Source: an uncultured Verrucomicrobiota bacterium | GTDB lineage: Bacteria; Verrucomicrobiota; Verrucomicrobiia; Verrucomicrobiales; Akkermansiaceae | Length of the DNA: 32,178 nt | NCBI GenBank assembly: GCA_937867415.1 | Contig: CALMKO010000030.1 | Span: 1-32,178 of the forward strand | Direction: 5' to 3' | Shown here: positions 25,441 through 32,178 of the stretch, piece after piece | Layout of the letters: every line of letters starts with the position of its first letter | Numbering within the stretch: position 1 is the stretch's first letter | Notes under the pieces: model-generated | Told to the model about the DNA's origin: nothing | Seen by the model: the letters and a program-made list of their open reading frames with translations, nothing else | Databases searched by the model: none | Translations under genes and position numbers: made by a program

Positions 25441-27363
25441 ATGACACCGACACACCAACAACTCCTCACGCTCGCCTTGCTGGCGGGCATGTCTCTTTCC
25501 GCCTCCGCCGCGGATTCCGTCACCCTCGCCAGCCCGGACCAGCGCGTGAGCGCCAAGGTATCCATCAGGAACCAGGAACTCTTCTATCAAATCCAGCTCG
25601 CCGGGAAAACCGTGCTGGAAGACGCCCGCCTCGGCGTCACTGTCGATGGCGTGGACCTCGGCTCCGGCATCAAGGATCTCAAATATGTCGCAATCACCGA
25701 GCACAAGGAGCAATACCATCTCAATGGCGATGAAAGCCTGCTGAAAAGCCATGACAAACGAGTCACCATCACCGCCGAGCGCGAGGGCGAGCCACTTGTG
25801 ATCCAACTCCGCGCCTTCGATGGCGGCCTCGGATTTCGATATATCATTCCTGGCAATGCCGCCCGCAAAATCAGCGGCGAGGCCACAGCTTGGAAACTCC
25901 CCTCCAAAACCAAAATCTGGTTCCGCACCAACACCCACGGCGACTATTCGGACCGGGCACAAGCCGCAGACATCGGCGCACTGCCGGTCGACAAGGAAGT
26001 CGTCGGTCCGCTGTTAGGTGAACTCCCCGGCGGCGATGGCTACGTCGGGATCACCGAAGCGGATCCATGGAATCACTCCGGCCTGAGTTTCAGATTCAAC
26101 TCCGGCGAAACCATCGCCGCGCAGTTCAAATATGACACCGAGTGGACTGTCCCCGGCGGTTCACCTACTGCGTGGCGCGTCGCCATGGTCGGCAGCGATC
26201 TCAACTCCGTGATGCAGGGCCGGCAGCTTGTCACCCATCTATCCCCTGCCCCCGATCCGAAGCTCTATCCACAAGGATCGAAAACGCCCTGGATCAAACC
26301 CGGCCGCTCGGCCTGGAGCTGGCTCGATCCCCACGCCCGCGCCCGCGGCGGCGTCACCGTGGAACATCAGAAGCGCTTCATCGACATGGCCGCGCAACTC
26401 GGATTCGAATACAACACCGTCGATGACGGCTGGGAAATGTGGCCGGACAAATGGAAGACGCTCACCGAACTCGCCGCCTATGCGAAATCGAAAAACGTGA
26501 AACTCGTCGCCTGGAAAGACACCGCCGATGGCGACCGCGTCCCGGACCCTGCGGACAACTATGCGAACCTCCGCGCCTTCCTCGACAAGTGCCGAGACGC
26601 CGGCCTCGCCGGCATCAAGATCGACTTTCTCTGGGGCAACCCGCTGATCGGCGAGGGCACCAAGACACTGAGCTACATGCCCGTCGTCTATCGCATGTGC
26701 GCCGAGCGACAACTCGTCGTCAACTTTCACGGAGCCGTCAAACCGACCGGCCAAGCGCGCACCTGGCCGAACGCCATCACCCAGGAACCGGTGCTCGGCA
26801 TGGAAGCCGGTGCCGCCCCTGCGGATGCCACCATCGTCGCCTTCCTTTGCGGTCTATCAGGTTACTGCGACTACACGCCCGGAGTCTTCGCCGCAGGAGA
26901 AAAAACCGAGATGCGCGGCAAGTCCACTTGGACGCACCAGCTCGCGCTCGGCATCGTCTTTTGCTCACCCGTGCAACACTGGGCCAGCGGCCCCGAGCTA
27001 ACAGCCAGCGCAGTTCCCGTAGGTTCGCTCGAACGCACGATCTATCAGTCGATCCCACCCACTTGGGACGAAACCGTCGTGCTCGCAGCTAGCAAACCCG
27101 GCAGCATCGCCGCCTTCGCCCGCCGCAAGGGCAAGGACTGGTTCGTCGGAATCATCAACGGCAATGAGAACGAAGCGGTGGCGCTTGATAAACTCAAACT
27201 CCCATTCCTTGGGGCGAAAAAATATAACTGCGTGTGGGTGGCTGATGGAGCGAAGCCGGATGAATTTCAAACCGGCAGATCGCCCGGCGTCAGCAATACC
27301 AATCCTCTCAGCGTGAAACTCTCTGCTGGCGGCGGCTATGTCGCCATCCTCCGTTCCGAATGA
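25441..27363 (+). CDS. GH97 glycoside hydrolase (alpha-galactosidase-like)
   Basis: A 640-residue secreted enzyme with a signal peptide at about 1-23 (MTPTHQQLLTLALLAGMSLS...SA). The N-terminal beta-supersandwich (about 25-280) has SVTLASPDQRVSAKVSIRNQ and DGGLGFRYIIPG. The TIM barrel (about 285-545) has IKPGRSAWSWLDP, FIDMAAQLGFEYNTVDDGWE, GIKIDFLWGN, NFHGAVKPTGQARTWPN and ITQEPVLGMEAG, followed by a C-terminal beta domain. In GH97, the retaining alpha-galactosidase type uses an Asp in the KIDF position, whereas inverting alpha-glucosidases lack it there. Asp395 is present here, so a retaining, galactosidase-like activity is favoured. Glu449 (QEPVLGME) is a candidate acid/base. Its stop codon overlaps the ATG of the following broken gene. 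Confidence 0.9.
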   Translation: MTPTHQQLLTLALLAGMSLSASAADSVTLASPDQRVSAKVSIRNQELFYQIQLAGKTVLEDARLGVTVDGVDLGSGIKDLKYVAITEHKEQYHLNGDESLLKSHDKRVTITAEREGEPLVIQLRAFDGGLGFRYIIPGNAARKISGEATAWKLPSKTKIWFRTNTHGDYSDRAQAADIGALPVDKEVVGPLLGELPGGDGYVGITEADPWNHSGLSFRFNSGETIAAQFKYDTEWTVPGGSPTAWRVAMVGSDLNSVMQGRQLVTHLSPAPDPKLYPQGSKTPWIKPGRSAWSWLDPHARARGGVTVEHQKRFIDMAAQLGFEYNTVDDGWEMWPDKWKTLTELAAYAKSKNVKLVAWKDTADGDRVPDPADNYANLRAFLDKCRDAGLAGIKIDFLWGNPLIGEGTKTLSYMPVVYRMCAERQLVVNFHGAVKPTGQARTWPNAITQEPVLGMEAGAAPADATIVAFLCGLSGYCDYTPGVFAAGEKTEMRGKSTWTHQLALGIVFCSPVQHWASGPELTASAVPVGSLERTIYQSIPPTWDETVVLAASKPGSIAAFARRKGKDWFVGIINGNENEAVALDKLKLPFLGAKKYNCVWVADGAKPDEFQTGRSPGVSNTNPLSVKLSAGGGYVAILRSE

Positions 27364-28246
27364 TTTCCACATCTTCCATCAACTGGATGACCAAAGTCTT
27401 TTCCTGAGTGATCGCTCTCGGACTGGTCCTTCACAGCAACGCGGCCGGCAAGCCCGCCGGGGAGGTACTCGCGAATGTCAGGGACTATGAATTCATGACT
27501 TGGCTCGACGGCCTGCGTGATCCCAATTTCCGCATTCAAACCTCACGCAATGTGCTGAACTACCACCACCCAGCGTTCGGTCCCACCGCGCCCAGACCGC
27601 CGGTCTCCTTGTCGTGCCAGGTGACGGGACACGGTGGCATCGCCTGTGATCCATCCCACAGCGGCCTGGAAACCGCCGCATGGCAGGACCGCGTCTCGTT
27701 TGTGTTGCGGATTTCTCCTACCGCCGCAGTTACCGAAGGCTCGCTTGAAATGGCTCTGGACCTGCCGGACGGCTATCGGAAATTGCTCACCGACGGAGAG
27801 GTCCGCGCACTCTGCAACGACAGCGGCGCGGGCTTTGCGATCCTCGGCAGCACGGGGCCGACTTCGGTGGAAATCGATGCAGCACGAGCCGTGGTGACCG
27901 CAAAACGAAGGTCGCAAATTGGGTGCCGGGAGAGTTGGTTTCTGTTGGAATCATCATTGATCCCGTCCCATCCGGTGTGGATAAAGCTCTCAAACCGGCT
28001 TCCGCCAATGAGACCTCGCCTCTCTCCGTGAGTGCGAAGGGAATGGTCCCGGACAAGGGCTCTCCCGCGGCGACTTGTGAGAATGCGGGCGGCCCGCCCA
28101 CGTCATTGGTCCAATACTTCAAGGATTGGTGTGATCCGCAGGCCCATGAAATCGGCTCGAACCATGGCGAGCTTGCCCACATCTGGTCCGGCATCCCGGG
28201 CAACACGGCAGGTCGCCGAGCAACGCACCGGGCCTCCGAATTCTGA
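27360..28246 (+). pseudogene. Broken secreted-protein gene at operon end
   Basis: The ATG at 27360 overlaps the GH97 stop codon (ATGA), a typical coupled start. The frame reads MISTSSINWMTKVFS, then a TGA at 27405-27407, then VIALGLVLHSNAAGKPAGEV. Together this looks like one signal peptide cut by a stop codon. The frame continues to about 27903, where an A4 run appears to have lost one base; adding one A joins it to the second frame (KVANWVPGELVSVGIIIDPVP), which stays open to the stop at 28246. The body is about 280 residues and I do not recognise the family. A downstream GTG at 27408 would restore only part of the signal peptide. Either two real mutations or two sequencing errors would explain it. 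Being the last gene of a secreted-enzyme operon, it was probably another extracellular protein. Confidence 0.6.
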
Positions 28247-28316
28247 GAATCGGCGGCGTTCTGTGTCGATCAGGTCGAATTTTCACCGATTTTCCAGAAA
28301 TTCAGCGGCTTTGGCC

Positions 28317-28344
28317 TTGCCATAGTCACCGCGGCGGCTAGTTT
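28317..28344 (+). promoter_or_regulatory. Possible rpsA promoter
   Basis: TTGCCA at 28317-28322 (five of six bases of the sigma-70 -35 consensus) is followed, after 16 bases, by TAGTTT at 28339-28344, a poor -10. Transcription would then begin just before the leader hairpin upstream of rpsA. This is a weak, pattern-based call. Confidence 0.25.
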
Positions 28345-28364
28345 CGGCGTTCGTTTTTCTTTCT

Positions 28365-28402
28365 ACTGACAGACGGTTGGCGCCCCGGTGTCTGTCAGTT
28401 TT
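28365..28402 (+). promoter_or_regulatory. Leader hairpin with T run upstream of rpsA
   Basis: A perfect 10-bp inverted repeat, ACTGACAGAC at 28365-28374 and GTCTGTCAGT at 28390-28399, encloses a 15-nt loop and runs into TTTT. It ends 65 nt before the rpsA start. It could be an intrinsic terminator for the operon upstream, or a leader structure (attenuator or S1 autoregulation site) in the rpsA transcript. The sequence alone cannot separate these. Confidence 0.55.
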
Positions 28403-28467
28403 ACTTCTCGGGGCAATTTCAGGAAGAAAACGTAACCAACTAACACAACCCCAAACCAGATACCATT

Positions 28468-30180
28468 ATGGCTTACGCATGTGCGGAACCCACCAACCAG
28501 GCACTTAACGACCTGATCGACTCCAAATTCCGCGAATTCCGCGAAGGATCGATTGTCAAAGGAACGATTCTCGAAATCCGCCCTCAAGTCGTGCTTGTCG
28601 ACATCGGCTACAAATCCGAGGGAGCGATTCCATCAAACGAGTTCGAGGACGAAGAAATCGAAATCGGCGACGAAATCGAGGTTCTCCTCGAGAAACTTGA
28701 AAACGACGAAGGCATGGTCGTTCTCTCGAAAGAAAAGGCTGCCCACAAACAGAACTGGGAGAAAATCGTCAAAGTCTTCCAAGACGGCGGTCTCGTCCGT
28801 GGCAAGGTCAAGTCGGTCGTCAAAGGCGGACTCACCGTCAACGTCGGCGTGGAAGCCTTCCTTCCGGGCTCGCAAGTGGACATCATCCCACCCAAGGATC
28901 TCAACGAATACGTCGGCAACGTTTACGAGTTCAAAATCGTCAAAGTCAACGACGAGCGCAAGAACATCGTTCTTTCCCGCCGCGAAGTCATCGAAGCAGA
29001 GCGCTCCGAGCAGCGCCAGACCTTCCTCCAGTCCGTCAAAATCGGCGACAAGGTCACCGGTGCGATCAAGAACATCACCGACTTCGGTGCCTTCGTCGAT
29101 CTTGCTGGCATGGACGGACTCCTCCACATCACCGACATGTCGTGGGGCCGCATCAACCACCCTTCCGAACTCCTTCACATCGGCCAATCCGTGGATGTCG
29201 TCATCCTCGATGTGGACAAGGAAAAGGAGCGCGTTTCCCTCGGTCTCAAGCAGACCTCGGAAAACCCATGGGAAGACATCGAGCGCAAGTACCCCATCGG
29301 CCACAACGTCAAGGGTCGCGTTACGAAGCTTCTTCCCTACGGCGCTTTCATCGAGATCGAAAAGGGTGTCGAAGGCCTCGTCCACGTTTCCGAACTCAGC
29401 TGGGTCAAGCGCATCACTCGCCCGAGCGATGTCCTCGAAATCGGCCAAGAGATCAAAGCCGTCGTCCTCGGCATCAGCATCGAGGAGCAGAAAATCTCGC
29501 TCGGCGTGCGTCAGCTCGATTCCAACCCATGGGATGAAATCGAACTTCGCTACCCGATCGGCGCGACGATCAACGGACCGGTCCGCAATCTCACCGCTTA
29601 CGGTGCGTTCGTGGAATTGGAAGAAGGCATCGACGGTATGATTCACGTCTCCGACATGTCCTGGACCCGCAAGATCAACCACCCATCCGAAGTTCTGAAG
29701 AAGAACGACGAAGTGGAAGCCATCGTGCTGGCCATCGACAAGGCGAACCAGCGTGTCTCCCTCGGCATCAAGCAGACCGAAGGCGACCCATGGAGCATGA
29801 TCGACAGCCGTTTCAAGGTCGGCGACCTCGTCAAGGGAACCGTCGCCAAGATCGCCTCGTTCGGTGCATTCATCAGTCTTGATGGTGACATTGACGGCCT
29901 CATCCACATTTCGCAACTCAGCGAGGACCACGTGGAGAAGGTCAAAGACATCATCAAGGTCGGCGAGGAAATCGAAGCCCGCGTGATCAAGGTGGACAAG
30001 GTCGAGCGCCGCATCGGTCTTTCCATCAAGGCCGTCGGTTACACGGACGACCAGTTGAAGAAGGAAAGCGCCAGCTTCGAAAGCCTCCGTCCATCCTCCG
30101 AGATGGTGGGCTTGGAGCAGGCGTTCAACCTCGCTTCCGCCGCCGCCTCCGAAGACTGGAGCCCAGGTCAGGACAACTAA
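28468..30180 (+). CDS. rpsA: 30S ribosomal protein S1
   Basis: A 570-residue protein with six S1 (OB-fold) RNA-binding domains, at about 28-92, 107-175, 193-260, 278-347, 365-434 and 452-520, plus a short C-terminal tail. Domains 3-6 carry the typical pattern GxxVxGxVxxxxxFGAFVxL...GLxHxSxxSW; examples are TDFGAFVDLAGMDGLLHI and ASFGAFISLDGDIDGLIHI. Length and domain count match the six-domain S1 of Gram-negative bacteria. S1 binds mRNA leaders on the 30S subunit and helps start translation, especially on messages with weak Shine-Dalgarno sequences, which suits this genome. There is no Shine-Dalgarno sequence before its own start (ACCAGATACCATT-ATG). It is flanked by a leader hairpin and a strong terminator, so it is probably a single-gene transcript. 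Confidence 0.97.
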   Translation: MAYACAEPTNQALNDLIDSKFREFREGSIVKGTILEIRPQVVLVDIGYKSEGAIPSNEFEDEEIEIGDEIEVLLEKLENDEGMVVLSKEKAAHKQNWEKIVKVFQDGGLVRGKVKSVVKGGLTVNVGVEAFLPGSQVDIIPPKDLNEYVGNVYEFKIVKVNDERKNIVLSRREVIEAERSEQRQTFLQSVKIGDKVTGAIKNITDFGAFVDLAGMDGLLHITDMSWGRINHPSELLHIGQSVDVVILDVDKEKERVSLGLKQTSENPWEDIERKYPIGHNVKGRVTKLLPYGAFIEIEKGVEGLVHVSELSWVKRITRPSDVLEIGQEIKAVVLGISIEEQKISLGVRQLDSNPWDEIELRYPIGATINGPVRNLTAYGAFVELEEGIDGMIHVSDMSWTRKINHPSEVLKKNDEVEAIVLAIDKANQRVSLGIKQTEGDPWSMIDSRFKVGDLVKGTVAKIASFGAFISLDGDIDGLIHISQLSEDHVEKVKDIIKVGEEIEARVIKVDKVERRIGLSIKAVGYTDDQLKKESASFESLRPSSEMVGLEQAFNLASAAASEDWSPGQDN

Positions 30181-30190
30181 TCCAGAGGCT

Positions 30191-30207
30191 GCGGGCGACT
30201 TGCCCGC
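30191..30207 (+). terminator. Small hairpin after rpsA
   Basis: GCGGGC (30191-30196) pairs perfectly with GCCCGC (30202-30207) over a 5-nt loop. It sits 10 nt after the rpsA stop and just ahead of the main terminator; by itself it lacks a T run. Confidence 0.5.
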
Positions 30208-30222
30208 AAGCCCCAATCAAGA

Positions 30223-30257
30223 AGCCGGACGGGAGCAATCCCGCCCGGCTTTTTTTT
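30223..30257 (+). terminator. Rho-independent terminator of rpsA
   Basis: AGCCGGACGGGA at 30223-30234 pairs with TCCCGCCCGGCT at 30239-30250 (12 positions, one mismatch) over a GCAA tetraloop, followed by eight T residues (30250-30257). This is a textbook intrinsic terminator, 43 nt past the rpsA stop codon. Confidence 0.95.
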
Positions 30258-30572
30258 GCGGGCATGATGGTTCGCAACCGGGCCGGAGAGACGCGCAACC
30301 CACGTTGCCAATGCAAGCTACCGCTCGCATTCCGGAGCTACACGAGTAAAACATCGGGACTTTGCCACCGTGTCGCTGTGGCTCGGGAGATTCCTTGCGA
30401 TGCCATTCAAGGCGGATGGACGTTGATTCACCGCAGCCCCAAGACCTAACAGAAACACTCCTGTAGGGTCATTTGAAAAATCTTCGCCGGGATGCAGGCA
30501 AGACTAGACGCCAAGGCAGGATTGCGTATTACTGTCGCCCGACGGTTGTTTACGACAGCAGCCGTTTGAAAT
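30258..30572. other. Intergenic region without a supported gene
   Basis: These 315 nt lie between the rpsA terminator and the tRNA. Reading frames here are short, have no recognisable domain, and lack a start signal. The promoter of the tRNA should be within this stretch, but I see no good -35/-10 pair. Confidence 0.5.
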
Positions 30573-30655
30573 GCCGCCGTGGTGGAATGGTAGACACGCC
30601 AGACTTAAAATCTGTTGATCTCACGGTCGTGCCGGTTCGAGTCCGGCCGGCGGCA
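30573..30655 (+). tRNA. tRNA-Leu (anticodon TAA)
   Basis: An 83-nt class II tRNA. The acceptor stem pairs GCCGCCG (30573-30579) with CGGCGGC (30648-30654), with discriminator A at 30655. The D arm includes GGTGGAATGGTAGACAC, as in bacterial leucine tRNAs. The anticodon loop is CTTAAAA with TAA at 30606-30608. A variable arm with a short stem (GATC/GGTC) and the T arm GCCGG-TTCGAGT-CCGGC follow. The CCA end is not encoded (next bases are CTTCT), so it must be added by tRNA nucleotidyltransferase. It reads UUA/UUG codons; UUA is rare in this window. Confidence 0.97.
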
Positions 30656-30847
30656 CTTCTGATTTTCCCGTGCAAAATCCAAGGTAAATGCCGACCTTCA
30701 GGATGACCGGAAGACCTTGATCCGTGAACAACATTCTTCACTTAAAGCCTCGCAATGCGGCGGCTTCCGGCTAAGGTTTCCTCCAATGGCGTGAGCCATG
30801 ATCCAGCCGGCACCGTCGGCTACTCCCCCCCCAAAATCAACCAGTCC

Positions 30848-31198
30848 ATGAAAACATCCCCCCTCATTCTAACAGCCTGCGTTTTTGGCGCAGTCTTGAT
30901 CGCCCCCTTCGCATCCAGTGCGTTTGCCTCGCTTCACGCGCAAGCCCGGACGCCTGATCTACGCCTGCCGAAAACGGAGTATCCGATTGGAGAAAACTGC
31001 GTGATCACGGTCGATCCTTCGGCGAGTTCCCTTCCGAGCTATCCAGGACAGACGCGGATCAACACGGGATTCGTGGCCCCTGGCTCCGTCAGAGGAGTCC
31101 TCACAAAAGTCGATGACCAGTGGCTGATCCTCAAAGAAGGGATCAACGAAAACTGGATTCCACGCGACAAGGTGTTGCTGCTCCGGGTGGGACCTTGA
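30848..31198 (+). CDS. Small secreted protein, unknown function
   Basis: A 116-residue protein. The ATG at 30848 is preferred because it opens a signal peptide (MKTSPLILTACVFGAVLIAP...SSAFA); the frame is open 31 codons further upstream but that part looks non-coding. The mature part, about 85 residues, is beta-rich and reads like a small SH3-like or single-domain barrel (GSVRGVLTKVDDQWLILKEG, NWIPRDKVLLLRV). No cysteine pair, lipobox or known motif is seen in the mature part. It lies 192 nt after the tRNA and 92 nt before the ABC transporter gene, and could share a transcript with the latter. I do not recognise the family. Confidence 0.7.
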   Translation: MKTSPLILTACVFGAVLIAPFASSAFASLHAQARTPDLRLPKTEYPIGENCVITVDPSASSLPSYPGQTRINTGFVAPGSVRGVLTKVDDQWLILKEGINENWIPRDKVLLLRVGP

Positions 31199-31290
31199 AC
31201 GAGCGCCGTCTGTAGCCTTGGAAGGCGCAGCTGTTTCAGCGGACTTCCTGCTTGCCACGCCATCGTTTCCCCGTCCCAATTCCGGGAAAC

Positions 31291-32178
31291 ATGGCCACTC
31301 TTTTACGGATTCTCCGTCATACGTTTCGATTTCCCTGGCAAAGCGGGCTCTCCCTCGTGATGGCCGTGGCCTGCACCGTGCTGGTTCTGGTTTTGCCGGG
31401 GATCACGATGCAATTCATCGACGTGATCATTGCCAAAAAGCGACCAGACCTCATCATCCCGACCGCCGCCGTCGGCATCGGCGCGATTTTACTGCGGCAG
31501 GCGATTTTCACCCTACGCACATACTATAACAACTCCCTGGAACTCAAGCTCACCCATTTGATCCGAGTTGAGTTGTATGACAAGCTCCAGCGTTTGCCGG
31601 TGAAGTGGTTTGACTCGAATTCCTCGGGTGAGATCATGTCGCGAGTGTCGAACGATGTCCCCACCACCAACCGGGTGATCATCGAGGGAGTGGACCAGGC
31701 GATCGCAGCGGTTCTCCAGTTTCTCATCGTATTGGGATATATGTTTTGGCACTCGTGGCAGCTTACCTTGGTGACCTTGCTTCCACTGCCATTCATCGCG
31801 ATGATCACCACATGGTGGAGCCGTCGCTCGGAACCGATGTGGCGTGAGTCCTCGGAAGCAAGTTCGGCGCTCAATGCGATTCTGCACGATAATCTCTCCG
31901 GCATTCGCCAGATCAAGGCATACACGGTGGAGCCGGAGGCGCTGGATGCTTTCGACAGGGCCTCGCGCAAGGTCGGTGAAAAGACCATGACGGTGATGCG
32001 CGGGCAGGCCTTGGTTTGGCCGGGGGTTTCCTTCATCGCTGAATCAGGGATCATCCTGATGGTCGCTTTTGGTGCCTGGGCCGCTCTTCAAGGGCAGATC
32101 CAAGCGGGGGTGGTGGTGTCATTCCTGGTGGCATGGGGATTTTTGTTTGATCCCATTTCGCGGATCAACACGCTGGCA
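31291..32178 (+). CDS. ABC exporter, N-terminal membrane part (partial)
   Basis: The first 296 residues of an ABC transporter of the MsbA/type I exporter kind; the frame is open to the window edge. The start ATG at 31291 follows GGGAA by 2 nt. The transmembrane domain has hydrophobic helices at about 20-40 (SLVMAVACTVLVLVLPGI), 57-72, 137-152 (AAVLQFLIVLGYMFW), 156-173 (LTLVTLLPLPFIAMI), 245-262 (FIAESGIILMVAFGAW) and 270-285. Between them are typical exporter motifs: LIRVELYDKLQRLPVKWFDSNSSGEIMSRVSND, and the coupling-helix stretch EASSALNAILHDNLSGIRQIKAY. The ATP-binding domain (Walker A, signature, Walker B) would lie beyond the window. Substrates of such exporters include lipids, peptides and drugs; nothing here tells which. 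Confidence 0.92.
   Translation, partial: MATLLRILRHTFRFPWQSGLSLVMAVACTVLVLVLPGITMQFIDVIIAKKRPDLIIPTAAVGIGAILLRQAIFTLRTYYNNSLELKLTHLIRVELYDKLQRLPVKWFDSNSSGEIMSRVSNDVPTTNRVIIEGVDQAIAAVLQFLIVLGYMFWHSWQLTLVTLLPLPFIAMITTWWSRRSEPMWRESSEASSALNAILHDNLSGIRQIKAYTVEPEALDAFDRASRKVGEKTMTVMRGQALVWPGVSFIAESGIILMVAFGAWAALQGQIQAGVVVSFLVAWGFLFDPISRINTLA

Noticed and set aside
27405-27407. TGA in the signal peptide as a recoded selenocysteine codon
   Set aside because: A selenocysteine in a signal peptide makes no functional sense, no SECIS-like hairpin directly follows, and the same gene carries a second lesion.
28633-30216. 527-codon open frame on the minus strand across rpsA
   Set aside because: It is antisense to a conserved six-domain S1 gene and its Asp/Val-rich composition mirrors the S1 codons; no family features.
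30473-30706. 77-codon frame containing RRGGMVDTPDLKSVDLTVVPVRVRPAA-like sequence
   Set aside because: This is the classic false translation of a tRNA-Leu gene, which occupies 30573-30655.
1-32178. CRISPR arrays, prophage, integrase/transposase genes, defence systems
   Set aside because: No regularly spaced repeats, phage structural genes, recombinases or nuclease/toxin pairs were seen on either strand.

Overview
The window looks like a chromosomal segment from a free-living member of the Verrucomicrobiota (Verrucomicrobiales, Luteolibacter/Haloferula-like). This is an inference from gene content. The clues are a PEP-CTERM-type sorted protein with an Arg-rich tail, autotransporter-associated beta-strand repeat proteins with a DPDGDGLTNGEEF tail, a pseudopilin-like protein, many secreted glycosidases with discoidin domains, GC of roughly 60-65%, and mostly Shine-Dalgarno-poor starts. 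The first 48 bases are not biological: they are an Illumina Nextera adapter with an i5 index, so the window begins at a contig end.

Layout. 49-1070 is the 3' part of a UvrA-type ABC ATPase (+). 1110-1823 is a pseudopilin-like membrane protein (-). 2203-5012 is a two-component system: a NarL-type sensor kinase with periplasmic discoidin-like and Y_Y_Y-like regions, then a LuxR-type response regulator. 5065-5185 is a MITE/REP-like inverted-repeat element. 5407-8458 holds two exported surface-type proteins, one with beta-strand repeats and one with a PEP-CTERM-like tail.

8727-27363 is a run of seven same-strand genes, six of them with gaps of about 30 nt or less: GH106, a DUF5703/six-hairpin glycosidase-like protein with a discoidin domain, GH78, a five-bladed beta-propeller (GH43/GH117-like), GH2 with a discoidin domain, a divergent GH29 alpha-L-fucosidase-like enzyme with an N-terminal beta-strand-repeat region, and GH97. 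All carry signal peptides. A broken secreted-protein gene (27360-28246) follows directly and has an in-frame stop in its signal peptide and a frameshift. No sulfatase, SusC/SusD pair or transporter is present.

The second half of the right end is housekeeping: rpsA with a leader hairpin and a strong intrinsic terminator, a tRNA-Leu(UAA), a small secreted protein, and the 5' part of an ABC exporter that runs off the window.

Working model (inference): the two-component system senses a plant or algal heteropolysaccharide rich in rhamnose, with fucose and galactose, and controls the enzymes. These cut it outside the cytoplasm, with surface proteins of the 5407-8458 block and the beta-strand-repeat fusion enzyme holding part of the machinery at the cell surface. 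The strongest leads are the transporter-less rhamnosidase/fucosidase locus with its dedicated sensor, the beta-strand-repeat/GH29 fusion, and the decayed last gene of the operon.
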